Source of the DNA: a virus | IMG/VR virus record: IMGVR_UViG_3300023172_000063 | Location: 1-41,493 of that record | Length of the DNA stretch: 41,493 nucleotides | Direction: 5' to 3' (one strand) | In this document: positions 24,001-30,931 of the stretch, one piece after another | Layout of the letters: every line of letters starts with the position of its first letter | How positions within the stretch are numbered: the first letter of the stretch is position 1 | Translations under genes and position numbers: made by a program | The notes under the pieces: generated by a model | Told to the model about the DNA's origin: nothing | What the model saw: the letters and a program-made list of their open reading frames with translations, nothing else | Databases searched by the model: none

Positions 24001-25870
24001 TGTTACCATTACCAATGATGGAACTGTTGGCGATATTACATCGGTCAATGCTGGTAATGGTCTATTGGGTGGCGGTACTTCAGGCGATGTTACTCTTGAG
24101 ATTGATGATTCTATTGTTGCAACCGTCTCAGGTACAACATTCACCGGCGCAACAATTCACCAAGCTGGCCTCTCTGGTTCGTTGACTCAGCTAGCAGACG
24201 GTACATCTTATTTGATTGCCGGCGACAATGTTACTATCACCTCGGAGTCAAATGGCGCAGTAACCATCAGTTCAACGCAGGCTGATACCTACTGGGATTC
24301 AACAACTAACGGATCTATTTTCACAACAGGTTCGGTTGCCATTCCCGGCTCTGAGTCAGTTGATTCTCCAGATGATAAAGGCGCTGATGTCTTCTTTTAC
24401 GTTTCAGGGGCAATCGGGTCAGCAAATGGTGCTTTTCCAGGAGTCTCACTGTTTGGTGGCGATGTTGTTATTTCCGGCTCAATTACGGCTTTGGCCGGCT
24501 TTTCCGGATCTTTTAGCGGATCTTTTACAGGAGACGGCAGCGCTCTAACAAACGTGACTGCCTCCTACGTTTCCTCTTCGGTTATTGAAGGCGGCACAGT
24601 CGGCGAAGTCCTTGCTGTTAACGGCAGTGGTATTTCTGAGTTTACTCATAACCTTGTTGATGCAACTAATACAGCAACTCTAGCTCTAGTTGCTCGATAT
24701 GCTTACGATGGCACCGGTGTGATCTCCCTTGATTGGGGTAATCGTATTCTGGAATATCCTAATGGCGTTGATGCCGTCGATTGGGGAACAAACAACCAAC
24801 TGACCATCACAGGATCCACAGACGTATCAGGCACTCTTAACGTCACCGGCGATACTTCTATTGAGAGCGATCTGTTTGTGACCGGCACTTCTGTCCACCT
24901 AGGGGGCTTATCCGGCTCTCTTACACAGCTGGCCGATGGTACTTCTTATTTGATTGCTGGTCCAGGCGTAACAATTACGTCTGCGTCAAATGGCCCTGTT
25001 ACGATATCTTCTACAGCTGCATCTGTTTCTACCTACTGGGATTCAACAACCAATGGTGCTATATTCACTACGGGTTCAGTCGCAATTCCAGGAGGTGACT
25101 CTGGAACAATAGATGATCCGACGGATAAAGGCACTGATGTTTTCTTTTACGTCTCAGGCGCTCTAGACAAGACTCAGACTGCTCTGTTTGGTGGCGATGT
25201 TACGGCTTCTGGTTCTGTCAATGGTTTGCTTGGTCTATCCGGCTCTCTCACGCAATTAACAGACGGCACCTCTTATTTGATTTCTGGCGATAATGTCATC
25301 ATTACTTCACAGTCAAATGGTTCAGTCACTGTCAGTTCAGTTCAAGCGGATACCTACTGGGATTCGACGACTAACGGATCTATATTCACAACTGGCTCTG
25401 TAGCAATTCCTGGAGCTGAAGCTGGTACCGTAGATGCACCAAGCGATAAAGGAACGGATGTCTTCTTCTATGTTTCTGGCGCCATAAATTCGGCGGGCGG
25501 AGCTTCTGAAGGCGTTTCGGTATTTGGCGGCGATGTTTCAGTTTCTGGTTCTGTCCGCTATTACAATAGCATCACCACACCCACAACTCGCATCACACAA
25601 CCGGTCTATACAGCGACAATCAACGACTATCGAATCGGCGTGAGATACACAGCGACCGATGAAGTGACCATTCAGCTTCCTAAAATTTCAGACGTGGGCG
25701 AGAGAGATCTGAGATTCAAAGACGAAGACGGCAATGCCAAGAAAAACAACATCACGATCGTGGCATCCGGCTCAGATCTGATCGACGGCGATTCGACCGC
25801 GATATTAAATAGAAATTACATTGCCATCAGTCTTTATAACGATGGCACATCCAACTGGTTCATCGAGTAG
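18002..25870 (+). CDS. Giant repeat-containing tail fibre protein
   Basis: This 2622-residue protein starts at a GTG with GAAGG (17991-17995) upstream. The N-terminus has MGIGVSDPLAKLHVSGS, typical of trimeric phage fibres, then a NVQYNDGGLFGG module and a beta module (about 260-400) common in fibre shafts. From about residue 445 to 2510 it consists of tandem modules with about twenty copies of GLSGSLTQLxDGTSYL and eleven copies of a TYWDSTTNGSIFTTGS-type unit. The last 100 residues (YTATINDYRIGVRYTATD to DGTSNWFIE) match the C-terminal domain of many phage fibres. It probably forms a long fibre used for host contact. A lattice or decoration role cannot be excluded. Confidence 0.85.
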   Translation: MTAFRVIEASGSNGVIQFSTDGDFDSSPNFVFTTGSERMGIGVSDPLAKLHVSGSTIIGGQLTDLHQITGSAEFANPVSAFQGLSGSLTQLTDGTSYLIAGSNIAISSQSNGSITISSTGGGTSPGGADTNVQYNDGGLFGGNAGFTYDDANQRVAATHIDANLSLSASIVVPSSGDNSIQITSGTQNYSPTDTFLFVTGIIGAKEDNARGVSVFAGDVLVSGVHYVPELQFDTEATVTGHSTGRMFWDDGNKTVSLDMQGSDVRLQLGQEEHVYAFNDSGVVINNGDAVRISGANGGNVTVEKAIASVKSFKKEIEQDQILGVATEQIGLNQSGYITTFGAVRDLNTSTFAAGDILYLSSVTSGTYTNSRPAAPNFAARVGVVQVSNATEGVVLVRPQEPTFITDIAQITGSGVIAGGKSYLCYDDTTEIVSFTNAFTGSFFATEGLSGSLTQLTDGTSYLVAGTNVTITSESNGSVTISSVDTQADTYWDSTTNGSIFTTGSVAIPGAENIDAPSDKGTDVFFYVSGSLSGDSVSLFGGDLLASGAVTAQLGLSGSLTRLTDGSSYLVAGDNVTIASSSNGQVTIAGTTPTNAQYVTLASDPNLTDERVLTAGTGIDITDGGANSTVTLSIDDSVVATVSGTTFTGATIHQAGLSGSLTQLSDGTSYLIAGDNITIVSQSNGAITISSIDTQADTYWDSTTNGSIFTTGSVAIPGSESVDSPSDKGTDVFFYVSGALDNTNRSLFGGDTYVSGTGYFEQGLSGSLTQLVDGTSYLIAGSGIAITTGSNGAVTITNDGTVGDITAVIAGNGLLGGGTSGDVTLEINDSIVATVSGTTFTGATIHQAGLSGSLTQLSDGTSYLVAGDNVTITSQSNGSITISSVDTQADTYWDSTTNGSIFTTGSVAIPGSESVDSPSDKGTDVFFYVSGSLNSSDVSLFGGDVITSGSVSGLLGLSGSLTQLTDGTSYLIAGSNVEITSASNGAVTISAPTAGGGAPTNAQYVTLALNATLTDERVLTSGTGIDIVDGGANSNVTLNIDDSVVATVSGTTFTGATIHQAGLSGSLTQLADGTSYLIAGTNVTITSESNGAVTISSVDTQADTYWESTTNGSIFTTGSVAIPGEESVDSPSDKGTDVFFYVSGALDNTNRSLFGGDVYVSGTGYFEQGLSGSLTQLLDGTSYLVAGDGIAITTGSNGSVTITNDGTVGDITSVTAGNGLLGGGSSGDVTLEIDDSIVATVSGTTFTGATIHQAGLSGSLTQLADGTSYLIAGANVTIASESNGAVTISSVDTQADTYWDSTTNGSIFTTGSVAIPGAESVDSPLDKGTDVFFYVSGALDKTQTSLFGGDITASGSVNGLLGLSGSLTQLTDGRSYLVAGSNTTIVSESNGQITISSDTPADAQYVTLALNAELSNERVLTGGTGIDIVDGGANNNVTLNIDDSIVATVSGTTFTGATIHQAGLSGSLTQLADGTSYLIAGTNVTITSESNGAVTISSVDTQADTYWDSTTNGSIFTTGSVAIPGSESVDSPSDKGADVFFYVSGALNNTNRSLFGGDVYVSGTGYFEQGLSGSLTQLLDGTSYLIAGDGIAITTGSNGAVTITNDGTVGDITSVTAGNGLLGGGSSGDVTLEIDDSIVATVSGTTFTGATVHQAGLSGSLTQLADGTSYLIAGTNVTITSESNGAITISSIDTQADTYWDSTTNGSIFTTGSVAIPGAESVDAPSDKGTDVFFYVSGALDKTQTALFGGDITASGSVNGLLGLSGSLTQLTDGRSYLVAGSNVTIVSESNGQVTVSSNTPANAQYVTLALNAELTDERVLTGGTGIDIVDGGANSNVTLNIDDSVVATVSGTTFTGATIHQAGLSGSLTQLADGTSYLIAGTNVTITSESNGAVTISSIDTQADTYWESTTNGSIFTTGSVAIPGVESVDSPSDKGTDVFFYVSGALDNTNRSLFGGDIYVSGTGYFEQGLSGSLTQLLDGSSYLVAGSGIAITTGSNGSVTITNDGTVGDITSVNAGNGLLGGGTSGDVTLEIDDSIVATVSGTTFTGATIHQAGLSGSLTQLADGTSYLIAGDNVTITSESNGAVTISSTQADTYWDSTTNGSIFTTGSVAIPGSESVDSPDDKGADVFFYVSGAIGSANGAFPGVSLFGGDVVISGSITALAGFSGSFSGSFTGDGSALTNVTASYVSSSVIEGGTVGEVLAVNGSGISEFTHNLVDATNTATLALVARYAYDGTGVISLDWGNRILEYPNGVDAVDWGTNNQLTITGSTDVSGTLNVTGDTSIESDLFVTGTSVHLGGLSGSLTQLADGTSYLIAGPGVTITSASNGPVTISSTAASVSTYWDSTTNGAIFTTGSVAIPGGDSGTIDDPTDKGTDVFFYVSGALDKTQTALFGGDVTASGSVNGLLGLSGSLTQLTDGTSYLISGDNVIITSQSNGSVTVSSVQADTYWDSTTNGSIFTTGSVAIPGAEAGTVDAPSDKGTDVFFYVSGAINSAGGASEGVSVFGGDVSVSGSVRYYNSITTPTTRITQPVYTATINDYRIGVRYTATDEVTIQLPKISDVGERDLRFKDEDGNAKKNNITIVASGSDLIDGDSTAILNRNYIAISLYNDGTSNWFIE
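19335..25520 (+). repeat. Tandem protein-coding repeats, alternating A and B modules
   Basis: Markers encoding A-T-I/V-H-Q-A-G-L-S-G occur near 19948, 20522, 21162, 21740, 22364, 22943, 23570 and 24147. Spacings alternate between about 577 and about 630 bases. The shorter module (A) contains TGYFEQGLSGS and TNDGTVGDIT. The longer one (B) contains ALNAELTDERVLTGGTGIDI and GLLGLSGSLT. An A+B pair is about 1.2 kb. The amino-acid copies are nearly identical, but the DNA differs at many synonymous positions. Confidence 0.9.
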
Positions 25871-25875
25871 ACATT

Positions 25876-26217
25876 ATGGCATACATACCCGAACTTCTTG
25901 CATTTGAGGAAACCCTGGCGACGTCCTATGATCTCACCGTCGGTCCAACCACCTTTACATCCTCTGACATTTCCGATTACAATAGGATTTCGGTCCAATT
26001 TGTCGGCTCAAGTATTCAAGGCGACACCGAAGTTACGCTACAACAGTCAAACGACGGAACTAACTACGATGATATGGAAAATGGTTCTATACTTGTCACC
26101 CCTTCCAATAGCGCTTTCACTTTGGAGCGCACTGTCTTTACAGGCAAATTTTTGCGTGTTTCCTTGGACATTACGGATCGAGGCACGCTGTCAATATACT
26201 TAGTTGCAAAGAGATAA
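25876..26217 (+). CDS. Small beta-rich probable fibre-associated protein
   Basis: This 113-residue protein starts five bases after the fibre stop. It is rich in Thr, Ser and Val in alternating patterns (VTLQQSNDGTNYDDM, FTGKFLRVSLDITDRG), consistent with a single beta sandwich like those on virion surfaces. No enzyme motif. A chaperone, tip or decoration role is a guess from position. Confidence 0.65.
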   Translation: MAYIPELLAFEETLATSYDLTVGPTTFTSSDISDYNRISVQFVGSSIQGDTEVTLQQSNDGTNYDDMENGSILVTPSNSAFTLERTVFTGKFLRVSLDITDRGTLSIYLVAKR

Positions 26218-26222
26218 ACGAA

Positions 26223-26429
26223 ATGGGCAAAGTAATTACAATTGATTCTGTCGAGGACGACATTCAGGTGCTGACCGCAAAATTAGCGCAGCAAATAATA
26301 CTGATCAATGACTTGAATCTGATCACTAAAAAGAACTTGCATCAAAGTCGAATTGCAAACATGTATAAAGTGCACGAAAACGATTTTGTCATTGATCCTA
26401 ATATTTTCGAAAATGACGAGTTAGATTGA
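26223..26429 (+). CDS. Small helical protein of unknown function
   Basis: This 68-residue protein has a helix (about 9-45) with heptad-like hydrophobics (VLTAKLAQQIILINDLNLI), probably an oligomerising coiled coil, and an acidic end. It lies between the fibre-associated protein and the paralogue cluster, with gaps of five and one bases. No family recognised. Confidence 0.6.
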   Translation: MGKVITIDSVEDDIQVLTAKLAQQIILINDLNLITKKNLHQSRIANMYKVHENDFVIDPNIFENDELD

Positions 26430-26430
26430 T

Positions 26431-27027
26431 ATGTCGACAACAATTCAAGATGGAACAGGAACCAGAAACCGGCTGAGAGTGACCGGTCAAAATCGATTAC
26501 TGTCGCAGGCTGTTATTATTACTGAAGAAGATAATGCTATTGTAGTGGGAGACGGTTATCAGATCGCTTCGACTCCGGTCAGTTTTACCGGCGCTAATGA
26601 GACAGCAGTGCTATATACCAAAAATACAGACGATAGAGACTTCGTGCTGGACCGGGCTGTTTTGATTTTAGGCACGGCTGTCAGTGCTAGTTCCGATCAG
26701 GACTGGACCTTCAGAGTTCTGCGAAATCCAACGTCGGGAACCATTATCGATAATGCAGTATCAGCCGGCATCTCAAACTCCAATCACGGCTCTGCGAATA
26801 TTCCAAACGGAGATAATTTTAAAGGAGTAGAGGGTGACACACTAGTGGATGGTACCGGCGCTCCACAGAAGATCAAGCAATCAATTGACAGAATTATTTT
26901 GCCGCTTGGGCGGCGGCTTCCTAAGGGCACTAGCATTGGCTTTAAACTTACACCTCCAAATGGGACGGTTACAGCTACAGCTCTTGTCGTCACACATTGG
27001 TGGTACGACAATGATACACTCGGGTGA
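26431..27027 (+). CDS. Virion-type beta protein, paralogue 1 of 4
   Basis: This 198-residue protein starts STTIQDGTGTRNRLRVTGQN after Met, the opening shared with the next three genes (I-x-DGTG-x-G/R, then a short strand and N-R/K-L). It continues as predicted beta strands with LYTKNTDDRDFVLDR near 65-80, matching FKNNEDKDIV in the next copy and FQNDNDFDLV in the third. PKGTSIGFKLTPP near the end corresponds to PKGSSIGVNIIPP in copy 3. No enzyme motif. Probably a surface or tail-associated protein. Function unknown. Confidence 0.65.
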   Translation: MSTTIQDGTGTRNRLRVTGQNRLLSQAVIITEEDNAIVVGDGYQIASTPVSFTGANETAVLYTKNTDDRDFVLDRAVLILGTAVSASSDQDWTFRVLRNPTSGTIIDNAVSAGISNSNHGSANIPNGDNFKGVEGDTLVDGTGAPQKIKQSIDRIILPLGRRLPKGTSIGFKLTPPNGTVTATALVVTHWWYDNDTLG

Positions 27028-27033
27028 TTAAAA

Positions 27034-27630
27034 ATGGCAACAACAATTGAAGACGGAACGGGTCAAGGTTTTTCGCTAAAAATTGATAGTGAAAACAGAG
27101 CTCTAGCCTCTGTTAAAAGCGAAACTTTTTTTGAAGATGCCGTTGGAAGAGGCAACGCATTCAATATTAATACTGAATTTTTGGCAGTTTCGGCATCGAT
27201 TGAAACTCCTCTACTTTATTTTAAAAATAATGAAGATAAAGATATCGTGATTGCAGCTTGGTTTATCGGCACTGGACTCAGTGGCGGATCCGAAACTGAA
27301 AAGGCTTTAATGAGAGTCTACCCAAATATTACTACGGGCTCTATTGTTTCTGCTGGTACAGATATTACAGTCGTCAACAGAAAAATTAGCAGTGCAGTGA
27401 CTTTTGAAGTTGATGTCAAAAAAGGCGGTGACGGCTTTTGGATGAATCCAACAGGATCAAACACTCCTGTACTTTATCAGACTCAAAATGCTGCTTCTAG
27501 AGTTTTTGGCAATGTTTATTTGGTAGTACCAAAGGGAGGATCACTGGGCGTCTCTTACGAGCCCAATGGTCAGCAGCCTATTAACATCTATACAGGCTTT
27601 CAAGGTTTCTTGCTTGCAAATAACAGCTAG
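27034..27630 (+). CDS. Virion-type beta protein, paralogue 2 of 4
   Basis: This 198-residue protein begins ATTIEDGTGQGFSLKIDSEN, aligned with the first paralogue. Shared landmarks are LLYFKNNEDKDIVIAAW near 67-83 and VPKGGSLGVSYEPNG near 170-184. Sequence between landmarks has diverged strongly, so the duplication is old. Codon use is A/T-rich. Likely the same fold and particle location as its neighbours, possibly forming hetero-oligomers with them. Confidence 0.65.
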   Translation: MATTIEDGTGQGFSLKIDSENRALASVKSETFFEDAVGRGNAFNINTEFLAVSASIETPLLYFKNNEDKDIVIAAWFIGTGLSGGSETEKALMRVYPNITTGSIVSAGTDITVVNRKISSAVTFEVDVKKGGDGFWMNPTGSNTPVLYQTQNAASRVFGNVYLVVPKGGSLGVSYEPNGQQPINIYTGFQGFLLANNS

Positions 27631-27638
27631 GAAAAAAT

Positions 27639-28232
27639 ATGGGATTTAATATTGAAGATGGAACAGGCAACGGTTATCTTGCGCAAGTCACTGATGTCAA
27701 CAGACTTAAGACAGATGCAGTGCAGAGAACTGAGCGGGAAGAGGCAGCAATTTCCGGCGATGCTTACCTGATCGGATCTGGATTTGTAACTCTCACATCG
27801 GCAAATCAAAGTGCAGTGCTTTATTTTCAAAATGATAATGATTTTGACCTGGTTATCACCAGATTTTTGGTCGGGGTCAGAGCCAGTACCGGTGGTACAG
27901 AGAACCACGTCAGAGGCATCATCATTAAAAATCCGACGGCTATGAGTGGCGGTTCAAGCACTGCTCTTTTGGCTCCCAACATTAATTTTGGATCTTCTAA
28001 CACACTCACGCTCACCAGCGAAATAGGCGCTGAGGCCGCTTCATTGACGGGCGGATCTACATATGCAGCCTTGGTTGCCCCGGTCGAATCGCTAACTACG
28101 GAAACTGCAGCGACAATTTTGCCCAAAGGGTCTTCCATTGGGGTTAATATCATACCTCCGCCATCCAATACGTCTCTGCAAGTCTCCGTGGGGATTAATG
28201 CGCATAGACTACCAAACAATAATGGAGCTTAA
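27639..28232 (+). CDS. Virion-type beta protein, paralogue 3 of 4
   Basis: This 197-residue protein begins GFNIEDGTGNGYLAQVTDVN. Landmarks shared with the family are LYFQNDNDFDLVITRF (about 66-81), a middle strand pair with KNPTAMSGGSS, and LPKGSSIGVNIIPPPSN (about 166-182). The KNPT-S/T element also occurs in paralogue 4 (KNPTSISSPT) and as RNPTSG in paralogue 1. GGAAAAAAT precedes the start. Confidence 0.65.
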   Translation: MGFNIEDGTGNGYLAQVTDVNRLKTDAVQRTEREEAAISGDAYLIGSGFVTLTSANQSAVLYFQNDNDFDLVITRFLVGVRASTGGTENHVRGIIIKNPTAMSGGSSTALLAPNINFGSSNTLTLTSEIGAEAASLTGGSTYAALVAPVESLTTETAATILPKGSSIGVNIIPPPSNTSLQVSVGINAHRLPNNNGA

Positions 28233-28235
28233 GAA

Positions 28236-28817
28236 ATGGGATTTCAACTATTAGACGGCACAGGTTCTGGAAAGAAAGCTAAAATCGACTCATCTAATAA
28301 ACTTCAAGTTAGAAGCGTTATTGAGCCTGAATTTACAGAGGCAGCTGCAAGTGGAGAGGCGTTTTTCCTAGGCACTCCTCTAGTTAATCTAACGAATGCA
28401 GCAGAAAGCGCTATATTTTTCTGTGAAAATAATGAAGACAAAGATCTCATTTTTGAAAACTTCTTTTTTGTTGCTGAAGCCACAACTGGCGGTTCGCCTG
28501 ATATGTTCAGAGTGAACTGGTATAAAAATCCGACTTCTATTTCTTCCCCAACAGCAACTACATCTCTTAATCAAAATTTTGGTTCCTCCAAAGAATTAGA
28601 TGTGACACTGCAATATGGTGCTCAAGGTTCGACTGTCACGGGAGGCACTAATGTGGCATTACTTAGCTTTCCAATTGGCCAATTTAATAATTTGCAACCT
28701 GCAAGATTGGTTTTGAAAAAAGGCAATTCATTTGCCATTACTGTTACTCCTCCGACCGGCAATACATCTATGGACGTTCAGTTTGGCGCCAGAACCTTTT
28801 TGTTTACTGAGAGGTAA
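28236..28817 (+). CDS. Virion-type beta protein, paralogue 4 of 4
   Basis: This 193-residue protein begins GFQLLDGTGSGKKAKIDSSN. Family landmarks are FFCENNEDKDLIFENF (about 64-79), KNPTSISSPT, QNFGSSKELDVTLQYG (compare INFGSSNTLTLTSEIG in paralogue 3) and LKKGNSFAITVTPPTGN near 167-183. It is most similar to paralogue 3, suggesting that these two separated last. The stop lies two bases before the next ATG. Confidence 0.65.
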   Translation: MGFQLLDGTGSGKKAKIDSSNKLQVRSVIEPEFTEAAASGEAFFLGTPLVNLTNAAESAIFFCENNEDKDLIFENFFFVAEATTGGSPDMFRVNWYKNPTSISSPTATTSLNQNFGSSKELDVTLQYGAQGSTVTGGTNVALLSFPIGQFNNLQPARLVLKKGNSFAITVTPPTGNTSMDVQFGARTFLFTER

Positions 28818-28819
28818 TA

Positions 28820-29485
28820 ATGGCGCGCAGAACTTCTATTATCGATGATAACCAGCAAGCTCTGATTGAGGACGGCGGATATCTGCGCGTGTCTCCTGCA
28901 CCATTTCCGCCAGATGACGAAAGAGATATTCAGAAGGTCTTCCGTGATTTTTTGACTCTGGATGGGGATGGCACAACATCAAGCATGCTTGTTGACGGCT
29001 CCACAACTTCGCAGCTTTTTTATATTCAAGCCGTGCCAAATCTGGACATTTATATTACCAGCGTATCTTTTTTGATAGCTGCAACTGGCGTGTCACTTGG
29101 CAATGATTTTTTGGGCATTGGCTCGGCATTGACTAACGGGGTGCGAATATATTACGAAGACAACAATGGCGAAACAAATATTGCCACGGATCTGATCGTT
29201 AACTTCAGTTTTATTCGGTTGTGCCAGGGTAATCCAGCCTTTGGCGATGCCGCTAATGCTTTTTTGGCTCCGTCAATTTCAGGTAGCGGTAAGAACGTCT
29301 CTGACGGTTATTTGCCTGTTTTGGATTTCAAAGGCGTATTTGGCTTTCAGTACGGTTTGAAGTTGGCCAAAAATACCAATCACCGCCTGGTCGTCGAAAT
29401 CAATGACGATCTCACAGCAGGCACTGTTGGCGCCGGCGCTCAGTTCGATGCAATTGCTTACGGCTTTGAGCGCAAGGAAGGCTGA
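28820..29485 (+). CDS. Virion-type beta protein, possible distant relative of the paralogues
   Basis: This 221-residue protein has a preceding GAGGTAATA ribosome binding site. It begins with a different sequence (IIDDNQQALIEDGGYLRVSP). It keeps a similar plan, with FYIQAVPNLDIYITSVSFLI near 68-87 in the place of the ENNEDKD strand and KNTNHRLVVEINDDL near 187-201 in the place of the KGxS strand. Relationship to the four upstream paralogues is likely by size, position and pattern but not proved by clear identity. No enzyme motif seen. Confidence 0.6.
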   Translation: MARRTSIIDDNQQALIEDGGYLRVSPAPFPPDDERDIQKVFRDFLTLDGDGTTSSMLVDGSTTSQLFYIQAVPNLDIYITSVSFLIAATGVSLGNDFLGIGSALTNGVRIYYEDNNGETNIATDLIVNFSFIRLCQGNPAFGDAANAFLAPSISGSGKNVSDGYLPVLDFKGVFGFQYGLKLAKNTNHRLVVEINDDLTAGTVGAGAQFDAIAYGFERKEG

Positions 29486-29486
29486 T

Positions 29487-30110
29487 TTGGAATTTTATCC
29501 TCCCACCAAGATCAAAGTGGCGCAATCTCCTGGAAAGGGCCTAGGTGTATTTGCCACCGAAGCTATTTCGGCCGGAGAAGTCATCGAGTGCACGCCTATT
29601 CACTCTCTCAGTTCAGAAGACGAATCCCTCCGCGACTATCAGTTCTGCTATCCCAAGTCTCTAAATTATCGAGAACAGGTGCTGGCTTGGGGCTACGGCT
29701 CGCTCTACAATCACAGTTCCGAGCCCAATTGCTGCTGGAGAAACCATCCTGAATTTCGAGGTTTTGAGTATTATGCGCTACGCGATATTCACTCGGGTGA
29801 AGAGCTGTTGATAAACTACGGCGGCACTCCATATTGGCAAAATGGTCGCGATCACGTGGAAGTCGTGGAGCCCGAAAGAAGCTACGCCTATTTCAGTCTT
29901 TCTCCCGACGACATGGCTAAACAGCTTTCCGAAGCCGGCATTCCCTGCTACAATCTGATTTCCAATCCGATGGATTTTGATTATTATAATGTCAAGCAAT
30001 TTCCTACGCTTTTAGTTTTGGACGAAAACAAAAATGTGATAGGGCAAACATCCGGCCGCGGAAAGATTCTGGCCGTGATTAACCGCAAAAAACTTCTGGA
30101 GTTTTCATGA
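29487..30110 (+). CDS. SET-domain protein with thioredoxin-like C-terminal part
   Basis: The start is a TTG at 29487, two bases after the previous stop, with AAGGAAGG just upstream. The frame is open further upstream but lies inside the previous gene. The 207-residue product has SET motifs: GKGLGVFATEAISAGE (16-31), YNHSSEPNC (74-82) and GEELLINYG (104-112). These bind S-adenosylmethionine and form the lysine channel in protein lysine methyltransferases. Residues about 136-205 resemble the second half of a thioredoxin fold, with QFPTLLVLDENKNVIG (171-186, containing the usual cis-Pro position). It overlaps the next gene by ATGA. A virion-protein substrate is a guess. Confidence 0.8.
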   Translation: MEFYPPTKIKVAQSPGKGLGVFATEAISAGEVIECTPIHSLSSEDESLRDYQFCYPKSLNYREQVLAWGYGSLYNHSSEPNCCWRNHPEFRGFEYYALRDIHSGEELLINYGGTPYWQNGRDHVEVVEPERSYAYFSLSPDDMAKQLSEAGIPCYNLISNPMDFDYYNVKQFPTLLVLDENKNVIGQTSGRGKILAVINRKKLLEFS

Positions 30111-30535
30111 CAATTAAATTGGTCAAGAGCGTTAATTTCGGCAGATCCCAGCGCGGACTGGCCACGGTGGGCTTCACTCTGATCGACGGCGATGGAAATA
30201 TCTCCGCAGCCAGATCGACGACAGGCGTGCACGAAGTTGGAACTGACACAGGCATTTATGCATCGCAGATCAATTTTACCACAGAGTTTTCCGGCTCGAT
30301 CCTATGGGACACCGGAGGCGGCAATCCGAGATACGCTTCAGAAGAATATAATCCGACCGACGAGCGACTCAAGTTCAATTACGACATTGCCGGTGGCAAG
30401 TGGATCCTGGATCCGACCCTCAATCAGATGATCTTTTTTGCCGAAGATAACACCACAGAAATTGCCCGTTTCGACATGAAAGATTCTGCTGGATCGCCAA
30501 CTGTCAACGAAGTCTTCTCACGCACAAGGACTTAG
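30107..30535 (+). CDS. Probable virion protein of unknown function
   Basis: This 142-residue beta-rich protein overlaps the SET gene by four bases. Landmarks are VGFTLIDGDGNISAA (about 21-35), GIYASQINF, GSILWDTGGGNPRYASEEYN (about 63-82) and a C-terminal strand region. The pattern is like the small immunoglobulin or lectin-type domains found in phage tail regions. I do not recognise a named family. Context supports a tail or baseplate component. Confidence 0.6.
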   Translation: MTIKLVKSVNFGRSQRGLATVGFTLIDGDGNISAARSTTGVHEVGTDTGIYASQINFTTEFSGSILWDTGGGNPRYASEEYNPTDERLKFNYDIAGGKWILDPTLNQMIFFAEDNTTEIARFDMKDSAGSPTVNEVFSRTRT

Positions 30536-30538
30536 CGC

Positions 30539-30931
30539 ATGGTCGCTTCCATCGTCACGAGAGGCTTTGGCAACAATCCGGCCACATCCACTCTCACCAA
30601 AAAGATCGTCACGCAGGGATATGGCGGCGAAATTGCGCCAACTCCTCCTGCGCCCCCCATTGAAATTGGCGGCGGTGGAACCAAGATCGGTCGCCAACCT
30701 CAGAGCGTTCTTTACACCGTCAAGGCCTGCCTGGTAGAAGTCAATGACAAAATGGTGCACCAAGAAATCTGCGGCATTAAAAAACGCACTGTGCCGCCTA
30801 AGACTCGAGACCCAATGATCCGAGCCCGTCTCAAAAACAATTCGGTCGCAAGGAGTAGAAGCGGGATATTTATCAAAGCAAAGCTGTTGAGGCGGCCCAA
30901 AGAGGATAGCGACGACGGAGAATCCGCATGA
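30539..30931 (+). CDS. Unknown protein with Gly/Pro-rich region
   Basis: This 130-residue protein starts IVTRGFGN and repeats a related element, IVTQGYGG, about 20 residues later. A Pro-rich (PTPPAPPIE) and Gly-rich (IGGGGTKIG) linker follows, then a basic C-terminal half (KKRTVPPKTRD, RARLKN). Short glycine-flanked strands of this sort are common in small virion proteins. The last codons overlap the following ATG. A GATATTTA 8-mer at 30865 lies inside this gene. Confidence 0.55.
   Translation: MVASIVTRGFGNNPATSTLTKKIVTQGYGGEIAPTPPAPPIEIGGGGTKIGRQPQSVLYTVKACLVEVNDKMVHQEICGIKKRTVPPKTRDPMIRARLKNNSVARSRSGIFIKAKLLRRPKEDSDDGESA

Noticed and set aside
19702-24888. Many minus-strand open frames (60-81 codons) opposite the fibre repeats
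   Set aside because: They recur at the repeat period and are shadows of the coding-strand composition. No ribosome binding sites were seen.
19335-25520. Tandem repeats as a CRISPR array or satellite DNA
   Set aside because: The repeats are in one long reading frame, the period is about 600/1200 bases, copies vary mainly at synonymous positions, and there are no short direct repeats with unique spacers.
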